This document shows positions 9,937-20,301 of a DNA stretch of 64,000 nt, piece by piece (positions within the stretch are counted from its first letter, which is position 1; the number at the start of each line of letters is the position of its first letter). This DNA is from Bacteroidota bacterium. GTDB lineage: Bacteria; Bacteroidota; Bacteroidia; AKYH767-A; OLB10. The notes under the pieces are model-generated. The model was given only the letters and a program-made list of their open reading frames with translations. It ran no database searches and was not told where the DNA came from. The position numbers and the translations under genes are program-made. Location: assembly GCA_016717725.1 (NCBI GenBank), contig JADKFA010000024.1, forward strand, positions 5,289-69,288, in the 5' to 3' direction.

Positions 9937-10050
9937 TCAAGTTGAATGTGGGAGTCTTCAAACTTACAGTATTTCTCTTTATGCGCAAAAACCAATCTGC
10001 ATTATTTAATGGTCCTTTATTAGAAGAAAATTCACCATTTTTGGAAAATT

Positions 10051-10998
10051 ATGGCAAAAACGCCTCTGGAAGAGGAAATCTTTCAAATTTATAATTATTG
10101 TCGAGTAAATTGCAGCATTAATGAGCGATGGCCGTCTTATTATCGTCGAAGGTATTTAGAGTTTCGGTCGTATTTAGATTTGTTGCCCACTAAACAGTTT
10201 GATACTGTTTTGGAATTGGGTTGTGGTATTGGTTATCAATCTGCTTTTTTGTCTAAAATTTCTACTAAGGTCATAGCAACAGATCTTGAAGAGGAGGATC
10301 TTGCAACCCATGCTCCCGGAATGAAAAAAGCAAAGAGTTTACATGATCAATTGAATATAAAAAATGTTGAGTTAATTCCTTGTTCTGCGGAAGAATTGCC
10401 TTTCGCCGATCAATCGTTTGATATGGTTTATTCGAGTCATGTACTTGAGCATATTCCAGATCGGTCGAAAGCGTTGAAAGAAATTTATCGTGTCCTCAAA
10501 CCCGGAGGAATACATTTTTGTGTCGTTCCAACAACTATGGAAAAGATTTATGCGTTCTTCAATTTTTATACTTATTTGTTGGGTAGGTCTTTGTTTCATT
10601 TATTTCAAAAAATCAAAGCTCCTTTTCAAGCAAAGAAAAAGTTGAATTCCTCAAATGTAAATGTGAAGCCTGTAAATAGTAATACATCTTTGTTGAAGTA
10701 TTTTCCCTTTCCACCACCACATGGTGAGAGCTCCCATTACTTGCAAGAGTTGATAAATTGGACACCTCGTAAATGGTCTAAATGCATAATTGATGCGGCT
10801 CCTTTTGTTTTAATTAGTCAATCAACAACTCAGTTGAATCCATTATTATCTTTATTGGGTGGAATCCTTCCAAAATTAGGTACTGCTTGCCATGCTATCT
10901 CTCGAGTTGCTGAATTGACTCTGGGAAAATGGCCTGTTTTAAATTCATTAGGAGTAAATACTGTGATGATTTTTAAGAAATCTAAAGAGGAAGCCTGA
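10051..10998 (+). CDS. Class I SAM-dependent methyltransferase
   Basis: A 315-residue methyltransferase with motif I TVLELGCGIGYQSAFL (about 50-65), acidic DLEEEDL after strand 2, and FDMVYSSHVLEHIPD, then VLKPGGIHFCVVP. The C-terminal 120 residues, after a hydrophobic stretch with FFNFYTYLLG, are not recognisable. Substrate unknown; the place next to a flippase suggests glycan or lipid-intermediate methylation. ATG at 10051 is the first plausible start. It opens the rightward half of the locus, with 114 bases separating it from the divergent GT2. Confidence 0.8.
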   Translation: MAKTPLEEEIFQIYNYCRVNCSINERWPSYYRRRYLEFRSYLDLLPTKQFDTVLELGCGIGYQSAFLSKISTKVIATDLEEEDLATHAPGMKKAKSLHDQLNIKNVELIPCSAEELPFADQSFDMVYSSHVLEHIPDRSKALKEIYRVLKPGGIHFCVVPTTMEKIYAFFNFYTYLLGRSLFHLFQKIKAPFQAKKKLNSSNVNVKPVNSNTSLLKYFPFPPPHGESSHYLQELINWTPRKWSKCIIDAAPFVLISQSTTQLNPLLSLLGGILPKLGTACHAISRVAELTLGKWPVLNSLGVNTVMIFKKSKEEA

Positions 10999-11060
10999 TT
11001 TATAATAAAAAAATGAGAACAAATCGTTTTATAATTCCATTTGCACTTTAAAAAATTAGA

Positions 11061-12302
11061 ATGTTTAAAAAGGTAATTGGACACAGTTTAGTAAAAAATT
11101 CTTTTAGGATTTTTTCTAGCAATGTATTGGTTCAATTAATATCTTTCGTTTTCTTACCTGTTTTTTCTAGAATTTATGAACCTAATGATTATGGAATATG
11201 GGGTGTGTTTATTTTCTTCTCAGGATATATTGCAGTATTCGCTGGACTCCGCTATGAATTAGCTTTGATGTTGCCCGATTCAAACAGAATCGCATTTTTG
11301 ATTTTTAAAATGACCCGATCTATTGCTTTTGTTATTTGTTCTTTGTGCGCAGTTGTTATTCTAATATTTTATAATTCTATTGTTTCTTTGTTTCAACTTC
11401 CCAATGAAATTGGTTTGTTGTTTTTAGTCCCCATTCAGGCATGGTTAACTAGTTTGAATTCCTTGCTGATGCAATGGTGTGCTCGAAAAGGGGAGTTTAA
11501 GTGGATGGCTAATGTTCGATTGATTCAAAGTATTTCAAATATTGTTGTCTCTTTTATTTCCGGTTATTTTTTTAAGATGGAGTATTATGGTCTGATTTTC
11601 GGACTAGTATCATCAACTTTGATTGCGAATATTTTCTTAGTTAGGAAACTTCATTTGCCATTATTTTCTTTCAAAATTTATAAATGGAGTTTCTATAAAA
11701 AGTTGATGCTCCGTTATCATAATTTTCTAATTTATAGTACCCCTCTCGGTATTTTGAACTATTATTCCACTAATATTTTAGTAAGCGTGCTTCAAGTTAA
11801 TTATGGATCAATTGCAATGGGATTATTTTCTAATGCTAATCGCTTGATACAGAGTCCTCTGAGTCTTGTTTCGTCTTCTGTAAGTATGGTGTTTTATCCT
11901 CATTTTAGCAAATCACAGCACAAAAAGCGAGACTTAATTCTTGTTTTTTCTGCTCTTGTTTTAGTTTTTTCTGCCATCCTTCTTCCTTTTGTGGTTTGGG
12001 GAGAAGAATTGCTCGGTTTTTATTTAGGTGAAGAATGGGTAGGTTCAGCATTGTTTATTAGATTATTATTCGTGTTTTTTGTTTTTTCTACTGCAGTAAG
12101 CTGTGTAAGTCCTATTTTTTCTTATTTGCAAAAAGAAAATTATGTATTGATATGGCAGGTAATTTACCTAGTTAGTGCAGTTTATATATTTAGGTTATAT
12201 CATGATGATTTAAATAGTGGAATATATTATTATTCATTAATGGGAGGTTTAGCATATTTCCTTTTATTTTGCTTAGGTTTAGTATTATTGAGAAACAAAT
12301 AA
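11061..12302 (+). CDS. Wzx-type oligosaccharide flippase (MOP superfamily)
   Basis: A 413-residue, about 12-helix membrane protein. The N-terminus LVKNSFRIFSSNVLVQLISF with FSRIYEPNDYGIWGVF is the canonical beginning of PST/Wzx exporters. Later landmarks are GLFSNANRLIQSPLSLV at about 250 and helices to the end. It should flip undecaprenyl-pyrophosphate-linked repeat units from the cytosolic to the periplasmic leaflet. It is the only flippase in the window. The next gene follows after only 3 bases, so it is co-transcribed with the modification enzymes downstream. Confidence 0.85.
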   Translation: MFKKVIGHSLVKNSFRIFSSNVLVQLISFVFLPVFSRIYEPNDYGIWGVFIFFSGYIAVFAGLRYELALMLPDSNRIAFLIFKMTRSIAFVICSLCAVVILIFYNSIVSLFQLPNEIGLLFLVPIQAWLTSLNSLLMQWCARKGEFKWMANVRLIQSISNIVVSFISGYFFKMEYYGLIFGLVSSTLIANIFLVRKLHLPLFSFKIYKWSFYKKLMLRYHNFLIYSTPLGILNYYSTNILVSVLQVNYGSIAMGLFSNANRLIQSPLSLVSSSVSMVFYPHFSKSQHKKRDLILVFSALVLVFSAILLPFVVWGEELLGFYLGEEWVGSALFIRLLFVFFVFSTAVSCVSPIFSYLQKENYVLIWQVIYLVSAVYIFRLYHDDLNSGIYYYSLMGGLAYFLLFCLGLVLLRNK

Positions 12303-12305
12303 ATT

Positions 12306-12920
12306 ATGAATTGGATTTGGAAGCTAAAAGTGTTATTTTCTCTTTCTAGGAGAGGTAAACAGACTGTGGGAACTGCAGCTCCAATTACATGGAGAACTTT
12401 TTTAATGCAATTCGTTTTTGGTTTTAATAAGTATTGTTATTGGCCAGTTCATTTTTCTTCTACCATTGTTGGCGCGCAATATATTCGGATTGGAGAAGGT
12501 ACTGCGCCTGGACTCTCTCATGGATGTTATATTTTTGCGAATAGTGTAGGGAAAATATCCATTGGGAAATATTCGATTATTGCTCCCAATGTTTGTTTGG
12601 CAGGATTTAATCATCAGTTAACAAATTACTTTATTACGGAAGCTAAAGGCCCACTAATTATTGGCGATTATTGTTGGATAGGGGCTAATTCAGTAGTGCT
12701 GCCTAACGTAGTTCTTGGAGAACATACAGTCGTAGCTGCAGGTGCTGTTGTAACAAAGTCCTTTCCACAAGGATTTTGTGTAATTGGTGGTAACCCAGCA
12801 AGAGTAATAAAGGAAATTTCAAAACAAGAGTGTGTGGAAAATAAAAATAAATTTGCTTATTATGGGTATTTAACGAGTGAAGAGTTTAATAAGAATAGTA
12901 ATCGATTTATTGTAGAATAA
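12306..12920 (+). CDS. Left-handed beta-helix (hexapeptide) acetyltransferase
   Basis: A 204-residue protein of the NodL/Vat-like acyltransferase group. The C-terminal half shows imperfect hexapeptide repeats with aliphatic i positions: ISIGKYSIIAPNV, LIIGDYCWIGANSVVLPNV, and VVAAGAVVTKSF, ending GGNPARVIKEI, the usual closing motif. It would transfer an acetyl group from acetyl-CoA to a sugar hydroxyl or amine. The first 55 residues are less typical and precede the helix. It sits two bases ahead of the formyltransferase gene, in line with a nucleotide-sugar modification operon. Confidence 0.82.
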   Translation: MNWIWKLKVLFSLSRRGKQTVGTAAPITWRTFLMQFVFGFNKYCYWPVHFSSTIVGAQYIRIGEGTAPGLSHGCYIFANSVGKISIGKYSIIAPNVCLAGFNHQLTNYFITEAKGPLIIGDYCWIGANSVVLPNVVLGEHTVVAAGAVVTKSFPQGFCVIGGNPARVIKEISKQECVENKNKFAYYGYLTSEEFNKNSNRFIVE

Positions 12921-12921
12921 A

Positions 12922-13766
12922 ATGAGAGTAGTGTTTTTTGGTATGAATTCTGAATATTCCATATTGCCAATGTTGGCTTTAATGGAAGATTGTAATTTAG
13001 TTGGTGCCTTTGATCTGAAGCCTAAACCCAGTGGAAAAGAAAAATTTAAAGCATGGGTAAAAAAAATGATGGGGTATAAATCTACTGGTGCCTATAGTAT
13101 CGAAAAAATAGCCAATTCATACGCAGTGAATTATTATTCATCAGATACAATTGATACTACTCATTTCAATACTTGGTTAGTTGATTTGAAACCCGATCTA
13201 ATTTGTGTGGCAGGGTTTTCAAAGAAAATTCCAACCTCCATTCTTTCAATTCCATTGTTGGGTACTATTAATATTCATACGGGTCCCTTGCCTTTGTATC
13301 GTGGTGCTCATCCTTTTTTCGCTTTAATCAAGAAGGAGGATAGAATGGGTGGCGTTTCTATTCATTGGATGAATGAAAATTTTGATGATGGAGAAATTCT
13401 TGCAGTTGTTGATGTACCCTTGTTGGTGGGAATGAACTTGAGTGTTTATAATACCGTTTGTGGATATAAAGCAGCCTTGGAATTAAAAAAAATATTGACA
13501 AAGATAAAATGTAATGAAGTTTTTGAAAAAAATATGAAGAGGGTGGTTCTTTTTTAAATTGCAGGTATCCTAAGGTTGGGGACCGACTAATTAGTGACCA
13601 ATTAACGGTTGAGGAAGCGTTGTGGTATTTTACCGCTTTTAGTGATTCTATGTCGTTTCATATTGTTTTACATGGGAAAAGTAAAATTATTTACCGTTTA
13701 AGTAAAGTTTTTTTTCATGGCAGTGAAGAGGTTAAATTAAAGAATGGTGTTGTATATATTGCGTAA
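12922..13766 (+). CDS. Formyltransferase family protein (likely sugar N-formyltransferase), frameshifted
   Basis: The first frame (to 13557) contains a complete formyl_trans_N core: GTINIHTGPLPLYRGAHPFF and SIHWMNENFDDGEIL, which supply the Asn-His-Asp triad used with N10-formyltetrahydrofolate. That frame stops early. The -1 frame continues with RYPKVGDRLISDQLTVEEAL and ends at 13764-13766, giving about 281 residues. The indel lies in a six-T run at 13550-13555, as if one T is missing. The length is shorter than Met-tRNA formyltransferase and the C-terminal part resembles sugar N-formyltransferases, so an amino sugar is the likely substrate (inference). Confidence 0.78.
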
Positions 13767-13769
13767 TAA

Positions 13770-14754
13770 ATGAGTAAATTGGAGAAATATAGAGTCGAAA
13801 TTCTTTCTGATGAAGCAAAATGGAATGTTTTGTTGGAGCGCTCGGAATCCTATTTGCCTTTTTGCCACTCAAAGTGGGTTACGGGTATTTGTAATTTGTT
13901 TAATCACTTAGCCGACTTTTTTGGTTGTTATGGAAGATGAAAAAGAAGTGGCTTTGTTGCCGGTTTATTTTAAGAAAAAAGGAGAGTTGAAATTTTCTTT
14001 TCATCCCTCTATTACTCCTTATAACTCACCGCAATTTATTCGACCTGAAAAAATTGCGGATGCTCGTTGGGAAAAAAATAAATTTTATATTCTGGAGACT
14101 CTTGAAGAATTCGTTAAGTCAAATTATGTTTATCCTTACTTTTTTTTAGATGTAAATTTAGTAGATGTGAGACCTTTTACTTGGAATTCATGGCAAGTAA
14201 ATCCAGCTTTTACCTTTTTAGTGGTTCCTTCTGAAGCAAAATTAGATAGTGATATTTCCAGACGTTCACGCAATTGTTTAAAGGATGGATACAAAGTTTC
14301 TTTTGATTGGAATCCACAAGTTTTCATTGATTTGTTTGGAATGACAATGGAGAGACAAAAAATTGAAGTCTCTTATAAGAAGAGTGAAATGTTGAAATTC
14401 TTGAATGACTTAAAGGACTCAGGCATTGCATGGATGTGTTCCACTTTTGATTCCAATGGAAATGCACATGCCTGTTGGGTGCAATTGCAAAGCAGGGATT
14501 CTGTTGTCTATAATTGGAACAGTGCTACAAATTTATCTTTTGAGAATTCTGGAGGTACTTCCTTGTTAGTTGATCAATTACTTAATAAATTAATTGCGGA
14601 GAAAGTTCTTGTTTGGGATTTATGTGGTGCCGATAATCAATCGGTGGTTGGTTTTAAATCAAAGTTAGGTGGTGTATTGAAATCGTATTTTAAAGCTGCG
14701 TTTAATAGATATTCTATTAAAAAGAAAATTTATTTTAGATGGATGAATCGATGA
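13770..14754 (+). CDS. FemAB/GNAT-like (Acetyltransf_6) protein, frameshifted
   Basis: The gene begins with ATG at 13770 (MSKLEKYRVEILSDEAKW), three bases after the formyltransferase stop. The first frame stops in a six-T run at 13917-13922. The +1 frame continues VVMEDEKEVALLPVYFKKK to 14754, giving about 327 residues if one T is extra. The C-terminal part shows RRSRNCLKDG and WDLCGADNQSVVGFKSKLGG, a pattern of FemAB-like peptidyl/aminoacyl transferases often found in capsule loci. The substrate is unknown; it could attach an amino acid or acyl group to a glycan. Its end overlaps the next gene in ATGA. Confidence 0.7.
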
Positions 14755-15947
14755 CTATGAAAAAATTTGATTTAGATGAGAAGAAAAGACATGCTGTTCT
14801 TTCAAAATATTTTTCATTAATTTCTCCAAGTAACAATATTTTTTCTTTGTTTAGTGATGAAGAGTTATCTTGGATCGCATCTTCCCTTTTACGTAAGGAG
14901 GAGTTTGAGCTAGATCACAGAGATGAATGGGGGAATTGGGATTTTAATTTCACTCATGAAAATTATAAGGTGCCTTATGTGGATGAGTTAATTGTCCAAA
15001 GAATTTCCGAATCTGGTTTAAGGAAAAGAAATTTATGGCCTAATGATAAAAGTTTTGCTTTTTGGTTAACTCATGACTTGGATGTAGTCTCTAGTGAGGA
15101 TCCTGTGGTGTTAAATAGGTTGCAAAATAAATTAGCAAGTAATGCTTCCGGAAAAAATAAGCGACTTATTCATAAGTCATTTGCAACGTACAACAAGCTG
15201 AGATCATGGAAATCTTTTGATGAGGATCCCCTATGGGCTTATGAAAGATGGATAGACCTTGAAAAGGAAGCAGGATTTGATTCAACTTTTTTTGTTTTCT
15301 CCCGGCCGAGTTTAATGAAAGACCTGCATCAGTATGATTGTGATTTCATTTTTGAAGATCGAATGAAATATAGAGGTAAAAATTGTACGGTAGCTGACTT
15401 CATTGAACAACTCTCTATGGAAGGTTTTGAAATTGGTTTGCATGGAAGTTATTTGTCTTGGGATAATAGTACCATGTTACTAGATCAAAAAGTATCCATT
15501 GAAAAAATTATTAAAAAGCTGATTGTAGCGTTACGACAACATTTTTTGCATTTTGATATTGGAAAAACTCCTGATGCTCTTATCAATGCAGGCATTAAAG
15601 TTGATTCAACTTTAGGATTCAATAGGTCTGTAGGATTTAGGGCTGGCACCTCTTTTCCATATTCTCTTGTTGATGGTTTGATAGAAGTTCCACAAATTAT
15701 TATGGATGGCGCGTTGTTTAATCATAATAGTCTGAATTATAATGAAAAATTAGCCTTCCTTGAAGTGGAACGGATTTTAGATAAAGTGGAGAAGGTGGGT
15801 GGTTGTATTACCATAAATTTCCATCCCAATTATTTGTTGATCCCATCATATTGGAATACTTATAAATTTATTATAAAGGAGCTTACCTCGAGAAATGCCG
15901 CATGCATGAATGCTGAGCGAATAATCAAAGTATTTAATGAAGATTGA
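14751..15947 (+). CDS. Polysaccharide deacetylase-like protein
   Basis: A 398-residue protein. The start at 14751 is preferred because it gives an ATGA overlap with the preceding stop. The fold motifs are FAFWLTHDLDVV (about residue 106, NodB motif 1 with THDxD instead of TFDDG), EGFEIGLHGSYLSWD (metal-binding His region), and STLGFNRSVGFRAGTSFPY. Many such proteins sit in capsule and exopolysaccharide loci. It may remove acetyl groups from GlcNAc-type residues or be a non-catalytic relative; the first metal Asp-His pair is present. The N-terminal 100 residues are outside the NodB domain. Confidence 0.72.
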   Translation: MTMKKFDLDEKKRHAVLSKYFSLISPSNNIFSLFSDEELSWIASSLLRKEEFELDHRDEWGNWDFNFTHENYKVPYVDELIVQRISESGLRKRNLWPNDKSFAFWLTHDLDVVSSEDPVVLNRLQNKLASNASGKNKRLIHKSFATYNKLRSWKSFDEDPLWAYERWIDLEKEAGFDSTFFVFSRPSLMKDLHQYDCDFIFEDRMKYRGKNCTVADFIEQLSMEGFEIGLHGSYLSWDNSTMLLDQKVSIEKIIKKLIVALRQHFLHFDIGKTPDALINAGIKVDSTLGFNRSVGFRAGTSFPYSLVDGLIEVPQIIMDGALFNHNSLNYNEKLAFLEVERILDKVEKVGGCITINFHPNYLLIPSYWNTYKFIIKELTSRNAACMNAERIIKVFNED

Positions 15948-16056
15948 TTTTTAATGATGTCGGTACATTTACATCTAGTTTCTCGATTGGGTTGTTTCCT
16001 TATAAGGAAGATTAAGTTCTATATTAGTACATTCGCAGTATTATAAAGTATTTGTT

Positions 16057-17769
16057 ATGTGCGGCATCGCTGGTGTAATTCAATATTATGGTGTGTTTAA
16101 TGAGTATCCAGCGTTGGAGAGGATGTCTGAGGCTATTGCGCATCGTGGACCCGATGGTAATGGTGAGTGGGTGAGTCAATGCGGAAAGGTGGCTTTAGTG
16201 CATCGCCGCTTATCAATATTAGATTTAAGTAATCAAGCTGCACAACCCATGTTTTCTTTTGACCAACGATATGCTATCGTTTTTAATGGAGAGATCTATA
16301 ATTATCTGGAATTGAGAGACGAATTGGAAAAGAAGGGTGTGAAATTTAAAACTAAATCGGACACAGAGGTGTTGTTGAATTGTTTTATTAATGATCCTTC
16401 TAATTTTTTGGAGACGCTAGATGGGATGTTTGCATTTGCAATCTGGGATGATTTGGAAAAAAAAATGTTTTGTGCACGTGATCGATTTGGAGAAAAACCG
16501 TTTTACTTTTACCGTACTTCAAATCAATTTATCTTCGGAAGTGAAATAAAAGCTATTTTTTCATATTTAGGTCGTTTGGAAGTGAAGCACGATATGATTC
16601 AATCCTATTTGTCTGGTGCCGATATCATAAATGATTCTTCAACTTTTTTTAATGATGTTGAAACTCTTCTCCCTGCACATTATTTTACGATAGACAAAAA
16701 TGAATTTAAATTGTCTCGTTATTGGGATATTGATTTGGATAAAAAAGCAGGAAACGCTTCTCCAGAAGATTATATTGAAGAGTTTAGTCGATTGTTTAAG
16801 GAATCTATTCGTTATAGATTGCGGAGTGATGTACCCATTGGAAGTAGTCTTTCTGGTGGTCTCGATTCGTCAGCTGTTGTATGCTCTTTGTCGGGTCTCG
16901 ATTTAACAGAAATGCATACTTTTTCTGCCCGCTTTGATGGTCCTAAGGACGAGGGAAAATGGATTAAAGAAGTCGTAGAGAAAACACATGTGAAGTCTCA
17001 TGAAGTTTGGCCAAGTGCCCATGGATTTGCATCAGAATTGGATCAGTTGATTTGGCATCATGAATTTCCACCAGGATCTTCTTCCGTATACGCGCAATGG
17101 TGTGTCATGAAGTTGGTGCATCAGTCAGGGGTAAAGGTTTTATTAGATGGTCAAGGTGCGGATGAATACTTAGCTGGTTACGATGAGCTGAAATATTTTG
17201 CAATTTGGGAACATTATCGAAAAGGGAAGTGGAAGAATTATTTTGAAGAGAAAAAATTGTTTAATTTAAATTATGGTAATCATGCTTCTTTAGGATATGC
17301 CTATCTTTTTGATAATCTTTTGGATCTTTTTAGCATAAAACGCAAAGTGTATTCAAATGGAAAAGATCTTCATCAAATATTAAAACATTATACAACAACC
17401 AAATTAGGTGAGTTGTTACGCTATGCAGATAGAAATTCAATGGCGCATTCGGTCGAAGTTCGATTGCCATTTCTATATTATAAGCTTGTTGAATTTGTTT
17501 TTAGCCTTCCAACAGAAATGATTTATTCGAAGGGGAAAACAAAATATATATTGCGGGAAGCAGTACGAAATGAAATTCCTCCTGCTATTTTTAATAGAAC
17601 AGATAAAATTGGATTTGCACCACCTCAGCAATTGTGGATGGAAGATCCTGCTATTAAAATGTTAGTGGATAAAGCAAGAATAGGTTTGTTAGATAAAGGT
17701 TTTAAAATTGGTGAAAATGGATTTTCACAAATAGCCGCTTGGAGTTTTATAAATAAATTTTCAGCCTGA
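16057..17769 (+). CDS. asnB: Asparagine synthase-like amidotransferase, second copy
   Basis: A 570-residue AsnB-family enzyme, shorter than and clearly different from the one at 4844-6766. It starts MCGIAGVIQYYG, with nucleophile Cys2, AHRGPDGNGEW, and FNGEIYNYLELRDELE. The synthetase half has SLSGGLDSSAVVCSL, DGQGADEYLAGY and DRNSMAHSVEVRLPFL. The segment FNRTDKIGFAPPQQLWM near the C-terminus is typical of amidotransferases in polysaccharide clusters. The TGATG overlap with the next glycosyltransferase (17769) indicates coupling. Likely role: amidation of an acidic sugar (inference), with asparagine synthesis as the alternative. Confidence 0.87.
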   Translation: MCGIAGVIQYYGVFNEYPALERMSEAIAHRGPDGNGEWVSQCGKVALVHRRLSILDLSNQAAQPMFSFDQRYAIVFNGEIYNYLELRDELEKKGVKFKTKSDTEVLLNCFINDPSNFLETLDGMFAFAIWDDLEKKMFCARDRFGEKPFYFYRTSNQFIFGSEIKAIFSYLGRLEVKHDMIQSYLSGADIINDSSTFFNDVETLLPAHYFTIDKNEFKLSRYWDIDLDKKAGNASPEDYIEEFSRLFKESIRYRLRSDVPIGSSLSGGLDSSAVVCSLSGLDLTEMHTFSARFDGPKDEGKWIKEVVEKTHVKSHEVWPSAHGFASELDQLIWHHEFPPGSSSVYAQWCVMKLVHQSGVKVLLDGQGADEYLAGYDELKYFAIWEHYRKGKWKNYFEEKKLFNLNYGNHASLGYAYLFDNLLDLFSIKRKVYSNGKDLHQILKHYTTTKLGELLRYADRNSMAHSVEVRLPFLYYKLVEFVFSLPTEMIYSKGKTKYILREAVRNEIPPAIFNRTDKIGFAPPQQLWMEDPAIKMLVDKARIGLLDKGFKIGENGFSQIAAWSFINKFSA

Positions 17770-19101
17770 TGATAAAAGTTTTAGTGGTAACCTATTATTT
17801 CCCCCCATGTACTGGAGCCCCTTCTTGGCGCCCCTTTTCATGGGCTGAAAATTTTGGAAAGTACCAGATTAAGCCTTTTATCTTAACACGGAATTGGAGT
17901 GGAAATGAAAGTACTTGGGACGACTTTATCAGAGATAATATAACGGCACCTCACTTAATGAATTTCGATGAGTATGATGTTTTATACTTGCCTTCCAAAA
18001 CGTATAAGTTTAATAAATGGCTTCAGAAAAGAAAATGGATTGCTAATCTTTTTGGTAATGTTTACTTTTTTATTCTTGGACTTATGGGTCGTTTTAATAC
18101 TGAAGTAGACGGTTGGCTTGCGTTTAAGGATGAAGTTATTTCTCAGGTAAAAGATAATAAATATGATGCAGTGGTGGTCTCTAGTCCCCCTTCTAATATA
18201 CTTGAGTTGATTCCCCTCATTAAAAGGAATTGCAACGCAATTGTTATTGCGGATATTAGGGATCTGTGGAATAATTTGATTCTTTCAAACCCTTATCGTC
18301 CTAGTTTTAAGCAAAAGATTTGGGATGGTTTCTATTCTTCCTATTATAAAAAATGGTTGCGTGAAGTGGATATGGTTACTGTCATTGTTGAACCTTTTGT
18401 TGATGTAATTCGTAAGTTTACGATAGCGCCCGTACATATTGTTTATAATGGCTTTGAGTCATCCATGTTTAGCACGATGAAAAAAGTGAGGTCTGGTAAA
18501 TTTGTTTTTTCAATTGTTGGAAGCATTTATCCGCAGCAAGATCTTACTATTTTATTGGATGGACTCAATGAGTTTATTAAGGATAAGTCAAGTGATAAAG
18601 TTAATATACGATTTGTAGGAGCTACTTTCCTTACCCGAAGTGTCTGAAAGAATAATTCGTGCAATTCCATCCGATTTTTTATATGTTTCTGGACGTGTTA
18701 GCAAGAAGGAAGCTTTGCAGGAAACATTAAACGCTCATGTTCTATCTTATTCAGGTTGGAAAGGGGTGCGTGGTATTATTTCAACTAAAGCATTTGACTA
18801 TATTGCTTCGGGTAATTATGTGCTAATCGCACCCGGTGATGATGATGCTTTAGATGCACTTGTTAAAGAATGTAAGTGTGGTTCTACAGCTAATACTATT
18901 GATGAATTTGTTACAACCCTCAATGCGTTGTATGCTTCTTGGGATGAAAAAGGTGACGTGTTTGTAGAGGGCGATCATGATAAAATAGCTTTTTATTCTC
19001 GCGAAAAACAAGCTGAAATCTTTGCAAAATACATTGATGATTTGGTGAAAAGCAAGAAGGTGGATACCTCCAATATAAAATCAATAGATTTTAATAGTTG
19101 A
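17769..19101 (+). CDS. Glycosyltransferase (GT4-like), frameshifted
   Basis: The first frame (17769-18647) carries VLVVTYYFPPCTGAPSWRP and DAVVVSSPPSNILELI, then ADIRDLWNN, a common N-terminal pattern of WbuB-like GT4 enzymes. It stops after VNIRFVGA. The +1 frame reads through LPEVSERIIRAIPSDFLYVS, RVSKKEAL, and the donor-site region GIISTKAFDYIASGNYVLI to 19101. Together they make about 443 residues. One extra base near 18618-18627 explains the break. Function: sugar transfer in glycan assembly, donor unknown. It is coupled to the preceding asnB. Confidence 0.78.
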
Positions 19102-19158
19102 AGAATAGATAATCGTGAGAGAAAAATTATTTTTCATTTTATTTATTTGTATTTTTGT

Positions 19159-20301
19159 ATGAGGATTAACGCAATTAAAAAATTGAAGCGAATTAAAATT
19201 TTATATATTATTTCTGGCATTAATTATTCTTTGGGATTTGATTGGCTGGATAAAAACTTGGATCACTCCAAGTATGATGTTTCATATGTTTTTATTAATG
19301 CGATAAAACCTGAATTGTTTGCTCTGTTTGAAAGTCGAAACCGAAGGGTGTTGTTTCTACACTCTGAATCAAAAAAAAATTACCCCGCCGTTTTTATTAA
19401 GTTGCTTAGTTTTATTCGTCAAGTAAAACCAGATATTGTACATTGCCATTTGTTTGAAGCTAATTTGCTCGGACTTACAGCCGCCTTTTTGATGAGAGTG
19501 AAGAAGCGAGTGTATACACGGCATCATTCTACTTATCACTTCGATTATGCACCACATATGGTTAAATTTGATAAGTTAATCAATACCCTCTCTACGCATA
19601 TTGCATCCATTTCTGAAAATGTAACTACTGTATTAGTTTCAAAGGAAAACGTTCGAAAGGATAAAATTTATTTGGTAAACCATGGGTTCGAATTGGAGCT
19701 TTTTTCGAACAGTAAGGAGGAAGCAATTAGCAATTTGCGAAATTTGTACCAAGCGAATGGCCGATATCCTGTAATTGGTGTTATTTCTCGGTTTACGATG
19801 TGGAAAGGTGTTCATTATATAATTGAGGCTTTTAAGGATCTTTTGATTGAATATCCCAACGCTTATTTGATTCTTGCTAATGCTATTGGCGAGGATTCTG
19901 ATCAAATTGATGAAAAATTGAAGCAATTACCCCAAAATAGTTACATAAAAATTTCTTTTGAGAAGGATATTGCCATATTGTATAAACTCTTCGATATATT
20001 TGTACATGTGCCAATTGATGAGGAAGCTGAAGCCTTTGGTCAAACTTATGTGGAAGCGCTTGCTGCTGGTATCCCATCCGTTTTTACATTATCAGGAATT
20101 GCAAGAGAGTTTGTAGTGCACGAGGAGAATGCAATTGTCGTTCCTTTTAAAGATAGCAAATCAATAGTGACTGCAATGATTAAAATATTAACTGAAAGCC
20201 CACTTAGGAATAAAATTTGTAGTGAAGGTCGTAAAGTAGTAAAATCGAGATTTGAGGTTGATGTTATGATGAATGCTCTTTATAAAATATATGAAAAGTA
20301 A
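19159..20301 (+). CDS. Glycosyltransferase family 4
   Basis: A 380-residue GT-B enzyme, start taken at ATG 19159 rather than the upstream TTG. The N-terminal half includes KPDIVHCHLFEANLLGLTA and KRVYTRHHS. The C-terminal half includes GVISRFTMWKGVHYIIEAF, then the donor-binding segment AEAFGQTYVEALAAGIPSVF with the E-x7-E arrangement of GT4. Cytosolic, membrane-associated, acting in repeat-unit synthesis. The end overlaps the next GT2 by 11 bases. Sugar specificity is not evident. Confidence 0.88.
   Translation: MRINAIKKLKRIKILYIISGINYSLGFDWLDKNLDHSKYDVSYVFINAIKPELFALFESRNRRVLFLHSESKKNYPAVFIKLLSFIRQVKPDIVHCHLFEANLLGLTAAFLMRVKKRVYTRHHSTYHFDYAPHMVKFDKLINTLSTHIASISENVTTVLVSKENVRKDKIYLVNHGFELELFSNSKEEAISNLRNLYQANGRYPVIGVISRFTMWKGVHYIIEAFKDLLIEYPNAYLILANAIGEDSDQIDEKLKQLPQNSYIKISFEKDIAILYKLFDIFVHVPIDEEAEAFGQTYVEALAAGIPSVFTLSGIAREFVVHEENAIVVPFKDSKSIVTAMIKILTESPLRNKICSEGRKVVKSRFEVDVMMNALYKIYEK

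Noticed and set aside
13550..13766. Separate small gene after the formyltransferase
   Set aside because: No start codon of its own is well placed, and the peptide is the expected C-terminal continuation of the formyltransferase in the -1 frame.
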